Source: Planosporangium flavigriseum | GTDB taxonomy: Bacteria; Actinomycetota; Actinomycetes; Mycobacteriales; Micromonosporaceae | NCBI RefSeq assembly: GCF_011947225.1 | Contig: NZ_JAATVW010000007.1 | Location: forward strand, 124,001 to 188,000 | Direction of reading: 5' to 3' | Length of the DNA: 64,000 nt | In this document: positions 33,328 through 41,364 of the stretch, piece after piece | Layout of the letters: each line of letters starts with the position of its first letter | Numbering within the stretch: position 1 is the stretch's first letter | Made by a program: the position numbers and the translations under genes | The notes under the pieces: generated by a model | Database searches by the model: none | Seen by the model: the letters and a program-made list of their open reading frames with translations, nothing else | What the model was told of the DNA's origin: nothing

Positions 33328-33861
33328 GTGCGGTTCGCGCCAGACGCGGCGCGGCGGCGTCGCACCTCCCGGCGACTGCAGGCTCTCGTCTTCGCCCAGC
33401 TCGACGAGGCCGGTGGGCGGCATTCAGCGGCGTTCGCCGGGTACGAGGCGGCGACCACGCTGCGGGAACCCCGCCCGGCTATCCGCGCGACCGCCCGCAC
33501 CGGCGCGGCTCGATGCCTGATCCACCTGGGACGCGTCGACCAGGCCCGCGACCACGTGGTCGCGGCGGACGGCCTGCTGGCGCGCTGGAGCGGCTGGCGC
33601 GTCGCCGAGGTCGACGCCCTGCGTGGTCGGGTCGGCTTGCCGGTCTCGGTCGCGGCGGAGGGCACCGGCCCCGTTCTGACCCCACGCGAGCGCGAGGTCG
33701 CTGCCCTCATCGCCGAGGGGCTGACCAATGCCGAGCTTGCGCGCCGGCTGTACATTTCCAAGAAGACGGCCGCCGTGCACGTCTCCAACATCCTGGCCAA
33801 GCTAGGGCTGTCCTCGCGCACCCAGGTCGCCGGGTGGCTGTCGCGGGAGCAGACGCGTTAG
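33328..33861 (+). pseudogene. LuxR-type regulator remnant (C-terminal TPR + HTH)
   Basis: 177 residues from GTG 33328 (upstream in-frame codons 33301-33327 are uninterrupted up to the TGA at 33298). Residues 20-100 are TPR-like (FAQLDEAGGRHSAAFAGYEA) and 115-177 an intact LuxR HTH (LTPREREVAALIAEGLTNAE, KKTAAVHVSNILAKLG). Large ATP-binding LuxR (LAL) regulators end exactly this way, but no ATPase part exists upstream, so it looks like the leftover 3' end of one. It might still act as a free DNA-binding protein. Overlaps the convergent amidohydrolase by 4 bp. Confidence 0.6.
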
Positions 33862-34751
33862 AGGTTGAACAGTCGGGCCGCGTTGTGCCAGCACACCGCC
33901 CGTAGCCAGTCGTCGCCCAGCTCCAGGCGCGCCAGCGCCGCCAGCTGGTGTGCGTACGGGTACGGAATGTTCGGAAAGTCACTGCCCAGCAGTACTTTGC
34001 CGGCCAGTCCCAGGTCCTTGAGTCGCCCGAACAGCGTTCGGGGGAAGGGTGCCATCGTCTCGAAGAAGTCGGTGAACGCCATGGTGGTGTCCAGCCCGAC
34101 TCGCTCGTACCGCTCGGCCAGGGCGAGGAAACCCTCGTACTCGGGCGCGCCCATGTGGGCGATCAGCGCGCACAGCCGGGGGTGGCGGGCGAGCACGGCG
34201 CCGATCGGCTGCGGTCCGGTGAAGCCGTACGCGACCGGACCCGAACCCGCGTGCACCACAATTGGCGTGCCGGTCTCGGCCAGCAGCCCCCACACCGGGT
34301 CGAGTGACTCGTCGCGGGGATCGTAGCCACCCACCTGCAGGTGCACCTTGAACACCCGCGCGCCCCGGTCCAGCGCGCTGCGCACGTACTCGTCGACGCC
34401 CGGCTCGGGGAAGAACGTCGCGCTGGGCAGGCATCCGGGGGTCGCGGCGGCGAAGCCCAGGGTCCACTCGTTGAGATCGGCGGCCATGCCCGGTCGATGC
34501 GCGTAGGCGAGCGCGGAGAACATCCGTACGCCGAGCGTGGCCAGGTGCTGGATGCGCTCGGCCTCGCTCCACCTGTACCGGATCGGCCACTCCCGGCCGA
34601 TCAGCGGACCGCCCTCGTCGAAGTGCGCCCAGACCCGGCGCAGCATCCGCTCCGGCAGGAAGTGGGTATGCACGTCGGCCAGGCCCGGCAGGTCGAGCGC
34701 CCGCCAGAAGGCGGGAACGCCGGAGTCGTCGGACATGGAGTCGTCGATCAT
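33858..34751 (-). CDS. Amidohydrolase family protein
   Basis: 297 residues, ATG 34751 with GAGGG 4 nt upstream (ATG 34736 possible). Metal ligands fit an amidohydrolase_2 fold: HTHF near residue 23, VVHAGSG, ALIAHMG, and the Asp of LLGSDFPNIP. This family includes decarboxylases and lactonases of aromatic catabolism. Substrate unknown. Downstream of the YdjM-like gene by 14 bp. Confidence 0.88.
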   Translation of the reverse strand: MIDDSMSDDSGVPAFWRALDLPGLADVHTHFLPERMLRRVWAHFDEGGPLIGREWPIRYRWSEAERIQHLATLGVRMFSALAYAHRPGMAADLNEWTLGFAAATPGCLPSATFFPEPGVDEYVRSALDRGARVFKVHLQVGGYDPRDESLDPVWGLLAETGTPIVVHAGSGPVAYGFTGPQPIGAVLARHPRLCALIAHMGAPEYEGFLALAERYERVGLDTTMAFTDFFETMAPFPRTLFGRLKDLGLAGKVLLGSDFPNIPYPYAHQLAALARLELGDDWLRAVCWHNAARLFNL

Positions 34752-34765
34752 CGAACCCTCGATCG

Positions 34766-35578
34766 TCACACTTTGATGTTGAACCGTTGGAGCACCGGTT
34801 GGTAGAGCATCCACGCCGCAGTGGCGATCGACACCAGCCAGAACGCGGTGCGCAGCACGTACACCTCGACCTTGCCGCCGACCTTGACCGAGACCTCGTC
34901 GGGCAGCCCGTAGCAGCGCCACCTGCGCTTCCGTCCGGTCGGGATCGGCCAGAGGACCGGACAGCCGTGGCTGGTGAGCATGTCGCCAAGGATATGGATC
35001 AGGCCGCCGATGCCGAGGGCGATGCCGAGGATCGGGTACCCCCGGCCGGCGGGCAGGACCGCGTACGCGCCGAGCGTGCCGGCGGCGGCGGCGAGCGTGA
35101 CGATGAGCCAGCCGGCCCGGGCCGCCCACTTCTCGAACAGGCCCCGCAGCGCCATGGCGAACGTGAAGAACAGGATGCCGAGGACGGCAGGCTTTCCGAA
35201 GTGCAGGCACAGTTCGAAGACGCCGAACCCGACGCCGACGTTGAACGGCAGGGTATGGGTGAACGTGCGGTGGCCGTTGTCGCGATGCGGGTCGCGGCGG
35301 CCCTTGGTCAGGTTGTAGATGCCGAGAGACAGCTTCTCCATGCACTCGGCCAGAAACAACGACACCACCCCGAAGGTGTGCGCGACCGTCGCACCGCCCC
35401 GGTTGGTCAGGACCCGGCCCGACATGTCCATGTCGGGCAGCAGCGCCCCGCCGGCGCACATGGCCGTGCCGACGGCGAGCTGCACCGGGGTCTGATGAAT
35501 GCCCGCGAACTGCTGGAGCGCGAGCGATCCGACCAGCCACCCGGCAGCGCCCGAGAGGGCGTGCGAAGGGCCCATCAT
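34766..35578 (-). CDS. YdjM-like metal-dependent hydrolase family membrane protein
   Basis: 270 residues, ATG 35578 with GGAGG upstream. Membrane helices and conserved acidic/His residues (MMGPSHALSGAAGWLVG, LLPDMDMS, HRTFTHT, HILGDMLTSHG) match the DUF457/YdjM family, whose members are called metal-dependent hydrolases or LexA-regulated inner-membrane proteins. Biochemical role unproven. Confidence 0.88.
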   Translation of the reverse strand: MMGPSHALSGAAGWLVGSLALQQFAGIHQTPVQLAVGTAMCAGGALLPDMDMSGRVLTNRGGATVAHTFGVVSLFLAECMEKLSLGIYNLTKGRRDPHRDNGHRTFTHTLPFNVGVGFGVFELCLHFGKPAVLGILFFTFAMALRGLFEKWAARAGWLIVTLAAAAGTLGAYAVLPAGRGYPILGIALGIGGLIHILGDMLTSHGCPVLWPIPTGRKRRWRCYGLPDEVSVKVGGKVEVYVLRTAFWLVSIATAAWMLYQPVLQRFNIKV

Positions 35579-35788
35579 CGTTGATCAACCTCCACTGGGA
35601 AACGTGGGCGAAGTATCCCAGGAGCGATTCGATCAAGGCGAGTATGGGGCTATGGGTGTGTCGCACCGAATTCTGCTATCCAATGCCACGCGTCGCTGAC
35701 GCGTTTCCCGCGTCAGCGGGTCGATCGCGGCCGTCAGGTGCGCGGCGGACTCGCGGTCGAGCCAGCCGGCCAACGTCGGCTCGCTTAC
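35579..35788. other. Intergenic remnant next to the mobile element
   Basis: No complete gene. It contains a strong hairpin (next entry) and a 40-codon minus-strand open stretch (EPTLAGWLDRESAAHLTAAI and beyond) lacking a start, perhaps the tail of a gene lost when the element inserted. It ends at the TTA that flanks the element. Confidence 0.35.
35694..35718. terminator. 10-bp perfect hairpin
   Basis: CGCTGACGCG (35694-35703) and CGCGTCAGCG (35709-35718) with a 5-nt loop. Before the insertion it would have lain about 70 bp downstream of the mycosin stop codon, so it may be that operon's original terminator. Confidence 0.5.
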
Positions 35789-35792
35789 TGAG

Positions 35793-35816
35793 TGTGTCCC
35801 ATTTCAGGGGCACACC
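35793..35816. other. Hairpin at the tnpB-proximal element end
   Basis: GTGTG and CCC on one arm pair with GGG and CACAC on the other (one mismatch/wobble, ATTTCA-type loop). Subterminal palindromes of this kind mark the right ends of IS200/IS605-group elements and lie at the 3' end of the TnpB guide RNA (omega RNA). The sequence also forms the left terminal repeat of the larger element. Confidence 0.5.
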
Positions 35817-35966
35817 GGGTTCCCTTCACCGGCCCGGCGGGGCGGGTGGTTGGTTCCCTTCCCGTGCCAGTCGTTGCTGGTTTGGGTTCCGGTCCAGGGC
35901 CCCAGTGATGCAGGGTGGCGACCGGCTCTTCCCCGGCTCATCCGGGTGCAGATACCGTGCGTGGTG

Positions 35967-37346
35967 TCAGACGGCCACAGGCTGTGGCGGTGGCGCATCG
36001 GGTGCCCGCTCGAGTGCGAGCGTGGCGAGGTTGATGGCGGCGTTCACGTCGCGGTCGAGCTCAAGCCCGCATGCGGCGCATCGGTAGGTGCGGTCGGCGA
36101 GGGTGAGCCCGTCGTCGACGTGCCCGCAGCGCGAGCACGTCTTGCTGGACGGGTACCACCGGTCGGCGACCACGAGGCGGGCACCGTACCAGGCGGTTTT
36201 GTACTCCAGCTGCCGACGCAGCTCGCCGAGCGCGGCATCCGAGATGTGCCGGGCGAGTGACCGGTTACGGACCATGCCGGTGACGTTCAGGTCCTCGATG
36301 ACCAGGGTCGAGCAGCGCGTGACCAGCGTGGTGGTGATGTCGTGGAGGAGCTGGCGGCGCAGCTGCCGGATGCGGGCGTGAATCTTGCCCAGGCTTCGTA
36401 CTGCCTTCCTCCGTCCGTTCGACCCTTGCTTGGTTCTCGCAAGAGCCTGGTTGGCCAGCTTCAGGCGTGCCTGGGCGCGCTGCAACGGTTTCACCCCCGT
36501 CCACTCGTGCAGCACGAGACCGTCGGAGTCGGCCACCACCGCGAGCGCCTTCACGCCCAGGTCGACCCCGGCCGGGCGGTCGTGGCGGTGGCGGGCGGAG
36601 CGGCGCAGGTGGTGGTGCTGGGTGGCCATCCCGGTGACGGCCACCTGCCACCGTCCGTTGCGGTAGGTGAACGCGGCCGCATAGGCATGGAACCGGCCGG
36701 TCTCGAGCATCCGGGACAGCTTGCCGGTGTGCTCGGCGACCCGGATCTCACCCAGTTTCGGCAACCTCATCGCGCGGGGCCCGGCCGGCCGGACGGGTGG
36801 GGTCTTGCCCTCGGTGTACTTGCACCGCAGTCGGAACGCCGGCGTGGTGCGGTGCTTGGCCTTGAACCGCGGCCGGCCGACCTTCTTCCCCTTGCGTTCG
36901 CCACGGAAAGAGTCACGCCAGTTCTTCAGCGCCTGGGCGGCGTTCACGCTCGCGGTCTCGAACACGTCCGCCGACACCGCACCACGCCACGGCAGGCCGC
37001 GCACGACAGTGCCGTCGGCGATTTCAGTGACCGGGGAGTCGGGGGCGTAGCCGTTCTTCCACGCGTTCATGTGGTTGATGAACGACACCTTCGACCAGGA
37101 CAGTGCTGGCGTCAGCTCGGCGTCCGTGATGCCGTAGCTCTTCTCCGCGGCGCGCTGGTCAAGGTTGGCGAACACCCGCGCGATGTGGTGGTTGAACACG
37201 AGCCGGAAGGCTCCCGCGTACTGGAAGCACAGCTGGTCCTGCTCGGCCGTCGGGTCGAGGGTGAACACGAACGTCACCGGGCGGGTGAGTGGCGCACCGG
37301 TGTGCGACACCAGTGGCGTGTCGTCGTCCCCGGTCGCGCTCGGCAT
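35967..37346 (-). CDS. tnpB: TnpB RNA-guided endonuclease (OrfB)
   Basis: 459 residues, ATG 37346. An intact RuvC-type nuclease with Asp262 (GVDLGVKAL), Glu351 (LVIEDLNV) and Asp433 (LDRDVNAAINL), and a Cys4 zinc finger (C404, C407, C423, C426). N-terminal helix-turn-helix/wedge region as in other TnpB proteins. These proteins cut DNA guided by an RNA from the 3' end of the element, favouring its retention. No TnpA (Y1) partner is present; it sits 41 bp downstream of the IS5 transposase. Confidence 0.92.
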   Translation of the reverse strand: MPSATGDDDTPLVSHTGAPLTRPVTFVFTLDPTAEQDQLCFQYAGAFRLVFNHHIARVFANLDQRAAEKSYGITDAELTPALSWSKVSFINHMNAWKNGYAPDSPVTEIADGTVVRGLPWRGAVSADVFETASVNAAQALKNWRDSFRGERKGKKVGRPRFKAKHRTTPAFRLRCKYTEGKTPPVRPAGPRAMRLPKLGEIRVAEHTGKLSRMLETGRFHAYAAAFTYRNGRWQVAVTGMATQHHHLRRSARHRHDRPAGVDLGVKALAVVADSDGLVLHEWTGVKPLQRAQARLKLANQALARTKQGSNGRRKAVRSLGKIHARIRQLRRQLLHDITTTLVTRCSTLVIEDLNVTGMVRNRSLARHISDAALGELRRQLEYKTAWYGARLVVADRWYPSSKTCSRCGHVDDGLTLADRTYRCAACGLELDRDVNAAINLATLALERAPDAPPPQPVAV

Positions 37347-37387
37347 GGGCCGTATCGTGCCAGCCAGGTACGACAATCGCAGTAGTT

Positions 37388-38176
37388 CTACGCCGGCGCG
37401 AGCGCGGCCAGGAGCAGGTTCACGCACGCGGCGTGCAGCCACCCGGCCGCCGACGCGGTGGTGTTCTCGAACGACTTCGCCAGCCGCCGGGCGCGGCCGA
37501 TACGCCCGTGCGCCACCTCGACCCGCCACGCGTGAGGTAGTGGTCGGAAGACGGAGGACTTCTCCGGCCAGAACACCCGGCGTACCTCGAAGCCGAACCG
37601 TCCGCTCATCACCCGTGCGGCGTTCGCCGTCGTGCCCCGGTCCACCAGCACCAGCTCCAGGCGGTCGGTGAGGCCGAGCTCGGCGAGGTGCTCGAGCAGC
37701 AGTTCCGTCGCCCGGGACTCGGTCGTCGACGCCGGAACCACGATCGCGCCCACCGGCAGCCCGGTCACGTCGACCGCGACCACCCGCTTGGCACCGTTCG
37801 TCGCCCCGTACGGGCCGCCACGGTCGTGGAACGTCACCCCGCCCTGCGACGCGCCCCGCGCGAGGGAGGAGTCGATGACCAGCATCGAAGGCCGTCGCTC
37901 CCGACCCATCGCCGCCCTGGCCTGCTCGTGCAGCGCAGCGAGGACAGTTGCCCAGGTGTCGTTGCGCGACCAGCGCCGGAACTGCGACCACACCCGCGTC
38001 CACTGCCCGTACTCGCCCGGCAGATACCGCCACGGGCACCCGGCCCGGGTCAAGTACAGGATGCCGTTCACCACCGCCCGCAGGTCGGCGTGCTTCGGGC
38101 CGCGTTTGGAGGCCCGGCACAGCAACGGCTCCAGCACCGCCCACTGCGCGTCGGTCAGATCACTCGGGTACGCCAC
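37388..38176 (-). CDS. IS5 family DDE transposase
   Basis: 262 residues in one frame, so no frameshift is required. Begins with the IS5/IS1031-like MAYPSDLTDAQWAVLEPLL. Catalytic residues fit Asp102 (VIDSSLARG), Asp179 (LVDRG) and Glu220 (WRVEVAHGRIGRARRLAKS). The terminal repeat lies 37-56 bp upstream of its start. It should be functional. Confidence 0.9.
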   Translation of the reverse strand: MAYPSDLTDAQWAVLEPLLCRASKRGPKHADLRAVVNGILYLTRAGCPWRYLPGEYGQWTRVWSQFRRWSRNDTWATVLAALHEQARAAMGRERRPSMLVIDSSLARGASQGGVTFHDRGGPYGATNGAKRVVAVDVTGLPVGAIVVPASTTESRATELLLEHLAELGLTDRLELVLVDRGTTANAARVMSGRFGFEVRRVFWPEKSSVFRPLPHAWRVEVAHGRIGRARRLAKSFENTTASAAGWLHAACVNLLLAALAPA

Positions 38177-38232
38177 GCTCTACAGGCCGGTCAGGTCTGG
38201 CAGAACTTGAGCTGAAAATAGGACACAGTTAG

Positions 38233-39372
38233 TTAGCTGGTGGGCGGTTGGTGTCGGCGGCGAAGGAGAAGCCAGGCAGCAACGCCCACTGCGGCGAGTA
38301 CGACGACGGCTGAAACGGCGACGATCGTGCCGGAGGGGGAACCGTCGCTCTTGTTCTTGCCGGGCGCGGCCGCGTTCGTCGCGCCGGTAGTCGGTGCCGC
38401 CGAGGTGGCGGGTCGGCTCGGAGTGGCGCTTGAGGCAAGTGGCGGAACGTCTGCGGTCAGCGCGGCGACGAGGTTGAGTACGCCGTAGCCGTACTGCGGG
38501 TCGCGGCCGGGTGGGCCCTTGTCGGTCGCGGTCGCCGTGAGCCGGTGGACGACCTCTTTAGCCGACAGGTTGGGGTACTTGGATCGGACGAGCGCAGCGG
38601 CACCCGCGACTATCGCGGTGGAATCGCTGGTGCCGTCCGCGATGTTGTAGCCGGTCTTGTCGGCGGACACGATGCGGACGCCGGGCGCGCTCAGGACCAT
38701 CGGGTCTCCGGTCATCGAAATGGGCGCGACGTTGCCGGTCTGGTCCGTGGCGCCCACCGCGACGATGGTGCCGTACGCGGCCGGGAAGTCGGGAAATTTC
38801 GCGTCCGGCTTGTTGCCCATGCTTGCTACGACGACGGCGTCCGCCGCCAGCGCCGTCTGGATCGCCGCTCGCAGGCGTTCGTCGGACTCGCCGCCCTGCG
38901 AGATGGAAATGACCTTGGCGCCGGACCTGACCGCGGCCTCGATCCCCGCACCCAGATCCGCGGGATGGCCGCGCCCATTGGCACTGTCGCGGACCGGATA
39001 GATCTTGGCCCGTGGCGCTATCCCCAGCACCCCGTCGCCATTGCCGTGGCCGTGGCCCGCGATCAGGCTCGCCATGGACGTGCCGTGCCCGTCGGTGTCT
39101 ACCTGACCGTTTGTGCCCCCGCTGGCGGAGACATCGGCGCCCGGCAGCACGTTGCCGGCGAGGTCGGGGTGGCTGGCGTTCACGCCGGTGTCGACTACCG
39201 CGACGACCACCCCGTCGCCCTGGCTCTGTGCGTGCGCGGCGGCCACGTTCAGGTACGCCAGGTGCCACTGCCGGTCTCGAATGGAGTCGGCGACGGCGGG
39301 CGGCGCCGCGAGCATCACCGCCGCGGCGCCGACCGTCACTGCCGCCAACGCCCGACTGGTGCGACGCGTCAC
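38233..39372 (-). CDS. mycP: Mycosin (type VII secretion subtilisin-like protease)
   Basis: 379 residues, GTG 39372 overlapping the upstream stop (GTGA). Signal peptide, then the S8 domain with Asp (VVAVVDTGVNASHPD), His (TDGHGTSMASLIAG) and Ser (DGTSDSTAIVAG); a Ser/Thr/Pro linker and a C-terminal membrane helix (TIVAVSAVVVLAAVGVAAWL) with basic tail. Mycosins are ESX-associated membrane proteases required for secretion. The TAA stop (38233-38235) coincides with the target duplication of the mobile element. Confidence 0.92.
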   Translation of the reverse strand: MTRRTSRALAAVTVGAAAVMLAAPPAVADSIRDRQWHLAYLNVAAAHAQSQGDGVVVAVVDTGVNASHPDLAGNVLPGADVSASGGTNGQVDTDGHGTSMASLIAGHGHGNGDGVLGIAPRAKIYPVRDSANGRGHPADLGAGIEAAVRSGAKVISISQGGESDERLRAAIQTALAADAVVVASMGNKPDAKFPDFPAAYGTIVAVGATDQTGNVAPISMTGDPMVLSAPGVRIVSADKTGYNIADGTSDSTAIVAGAAALVRSKYPNLSAKEVVHRLTATATDKGPPGRDPQYGYGVLNLVAALTADVPPLASSATPSRPATSAAPTTGATNAAAPGKNKSDGSPSGTIVAVSAVVVLAAVGVAAWLLLRRRHQPPTS

Positions 39373-40763
39373 CGATCGATCCCGATGACTCCCGGCCCGG
39401 GCTCGTGCGAGGTCGGCTCCCGTCCAGGCTCCAGGACGGGGGAGACGCCGTGCTCCATCGCCCACGGATCGTCGGGGTCCCAGTGCCGCAAGTCGCGGTC
39501 CCGCTCGCCGTTGGTGCGGCGCTGCCCACCCACGACCGGTTGACCCGCCACGGTGCCGCTGGCGGCATGGGTGCGTGCCGGTCCACCGCGCTGGCCCGCT
39601 GTGGGAGCGCCCTGACCGAGGACGCCGCCGACGGGGTTGACGCGTGGCGCGGCGCCCGCGCGCCCGCCGCCCGCGCCGCCGGGGCTGGCCTCGCCCATGG
39701 CGGGCGGGCCTCCGATCACACCGCCCGGCGGGAGCGGCCGGGCCGGGGCAGCGCCCGAGCCGTGGACCTCCGGTGCGATGCCCGGCAGCGGGCCGGCGGG
39801 GCCGTGGGCCGTGCCACCGCCCAGCGGGCCGACTTTGGGAAGCCCGGGCCCCTTTGTGGAAGTCTTGCCACCGCCGGCCCCGAGTGGGCCGACGATGCCG
39901 GGGAGCGGCACCACACCAGGTCCACCCGTCGATGGGAGGCCTGTCGGCGGGTTGGGCGTGACCGTCGGCGGTTGTGGAAGCGTGGGCGTGCCGCCGGTCA
40001 GGACCGGTGCGCCGTCACCGGAGTAGCCGGTGGGGAACGGTGCGCTCGGAACCTGGGCCGCGGCCAGGGCGGCCTGGGACGCGGAGGTGCGAGGCGCCGG
40101 GATGACCGGCGGCGTCATCATGACCGCGGCCGGCGGGTCGATGTGTTCGCCATCGTGCTGGGTGGTTTTCCCCGGCGGCGTGTACGGCTCGGGCACCTTC
40201 ATCTGCGAACTCGACCTCAGCGCCACCCCGGACAGTTGCACCATCGCGTCGCGGGCCCGCTGGGTCAGCTCCTCCTGCCGGCCCGGCGGCACGGCTGGCG
40301 GGGCCGGGCTGGGCGTCGGTACGGGATAGCGGGACGGAACAGGCCGCGGTCGCGGCGGGCTCGCGTCGAGCTTTGCCTGGTTGGCCGCATGCTCCTGGTA
40401 CGCCGCCCGGACCTCGTCACGGGCCCTCGTCACCTCATGGGTGAGGTCCCCGAGTACCCGCTCGTTGACCTTGGCATCCGCGGAAGCCTTCTGCAGCGAG
40501 TCGATCAGCTCGTCGACGTACGTGATGAACGCCGCCGCAGCCGGGCTCTTGTCTGGCGGCCACCGGTCGACCAGCCCCTGCCGGTAGTACCTGATCGTGC
40601 TGGTGTGGTCGTCGAGTAGTTCGTGGGTCTTCTGCCACGCCCTGACCTGATCCCAGCTCGTGCTGATCTGGTCGTCACCCACGCTCTGCACGAGGTTGTG
40701 CATCGCCTCGATGTCGTACGCGCGCCAGTCGGTGTAAAGACCGCCGCCGTCGCTTGGGATCAC
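39369..40763 (-). CDS. PPE/WXG100-like T7SS-associated protein
   Basis: 464 residues, GTG start overlapping the upstream stop. N-terminal 140 residues are helical (IEAMHNLVQSVGDDQISTSW ... RYYRQGLVDRWPP), like a WXG100/PPE export domain; the remaining 300 are Pro/Gly-rich, ending DDPWAMEHGVSPVLEPG, a tail seen in related actinobacterial T7SS proteins. Likely secreted substrate or surface protein together with its neighbour. Confidence 0.78.
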   Translation of the reverse strand: MIPSDGGGLYTDWRAYDIEAMHNLVQSVGDDQISTSWDQVRAWQKTHELLDDHTSTIRYYRQGLVDRWPPDKSPAAAAFITYVDELIDSLQKASADAKVNERVLGDLTHEVTRARDEVRAAYQEHAANQAKLDASPPRPRPVPSRYPVPTPSPAPPAVPPGRQEELTQRARDAMVQLSGVALRSSSQMKVPEPYTPPGKTTQHDGEHIDPPAAVMMTPPVIPAPRTSASQAALAAAQVPSAPFPTGYSGDGAPVLTGGTPTLPQPPTVTPNPPTGLPSTGGPGVVPLPGIVGPLGAGGGKTSTKGPGLPKVGPLGGGTAHGPAGPLPGIAPEVHGSGAAPARPLPPGGVIGGPPAMGEASPGGAGGGRAGAAPRVNPVGGVLGQGAPTAGQRGGPARTHAASGTVAGQPVVGGQRRTNGERDRDLRHWDPDDPWAMEHGVSPVLEPGREPTSHEPGPGVIGIDR

Positions 40764-41227
40764 CGGATCCCCTTGTCGGTCAGGCCGGAGTCGGACGCCG
40801 TTATCGGACTCGAGGCGCTCTCCAACGCGTGGGTGGCTGGTCCGGGCGTCCCTTGCGGCATCGCCTTGTGCACGTCCGAGACCGTCACCTGCGCCAGGTC
40901 ATCGGCGTTGGTGTAGTTCTTCGCGACCGTCTCCGCGCCCTTGCCGATGGCGTACGTGCCGCTGGTGTAACCGCGAAGCAGGTTGACGGTGGCGGTGAGG
41001 CTCTCGTAGTGCCGTTGGCGGGCCAGGTCCATCTCCTGGAAGAACAGGCCGTCGCCGACGCACGCCTGCTTGGCCATCACATCGTAGACCTGGGGCACGT
41101 GGGTACCGAAGTTCTTCTCCAGGTCCGCCAGCAGCGCCTTCGCGAAACTCTGCAGGTTGTCGACCTGAACGTCGATCGATTGCTGGTCGCGCAGCCAAAC
41201 AGGTGGTCGGTCTTCCTCGGGCAACAT
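40760..41227 (-). CDS. WXG100/PE-like T7SS-associated protein
   Basis: 155 residues, ATG 41227 behind GGGGGAG. Predicted helical hairpin (VQVDNLQSFAKALLADLEKN, EMDLARQRHYESLTATVNLL) with YxxxD-like elements, compatible with a small ESX secretion partner. First gene of a three-gene overlapping operon ending in mycP. No EccB/C/D/E genes are in the window, so secretion machinery must be elsewhere. Confidence 0.7.
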   Translation of the reverse strand: MLPEEDRPPVWLRDQQSIDVQVDNLQSFAKALLADLEKNFGTHVPQVYDVMAKQACVGDGLFFQEMDLARQRHYESLTATVNLLRGYTSGTYAIGKGAETVAKNYTNADDLAQVTVSDVHKAMPQGTPGPATHALESASSPITASDSGLTDKGIR

Positions 41228-41364
41228 CGCAGCTCCCCCGGGTGCGTCCAGATGTCGACCACAGGTTATCGAATCAGATCAACGTCGTGGGGCCCGTTGC
41301 CGCTATGGCAAGACGGGCGGCCAGGGGGAGACAGGGATCGAATGTCGCGTGCGATGATCGGCCA

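Larger units (their letters stand above)
35789..38232. mobile_element. IS5-type element carrying a TnpB gene (about 2.44 kb)
   Basis: The ends match each other as imperfect inverted repeats: plus strand from 35789 reads CTGAGTGTGTCCCATTTCAG and minus strand from 38232 reads CTAACTGTGTCCTATTTTCA, sharing TGTGTCC-ATTT-CAG. The element is flanked on both sides by TTA (35786-35788 and 38233-38235), consistent with a 3-bp target duplication. Inside are an IS5-like transposase and an intact TnpB on the same strand. An ordinary IS5 would end soon after the transposase, so the tnpB module is extra. Confidence 0.65.

Noticed and set aside
33858-35666. 602-codon frame extending the amidohydrolase upstream
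   Set aside because: The extension overlaps the YdjM-like gene in another frame; the amidohydrolase has its own start and SD at 34751.
35967-38144. 725-codon frame that would fuse tnpB to upstream sequence
   Set aside because: The upstream part is antisense-like read-through within the IS5 transposase gene; the TnpB domain begins at 37346.
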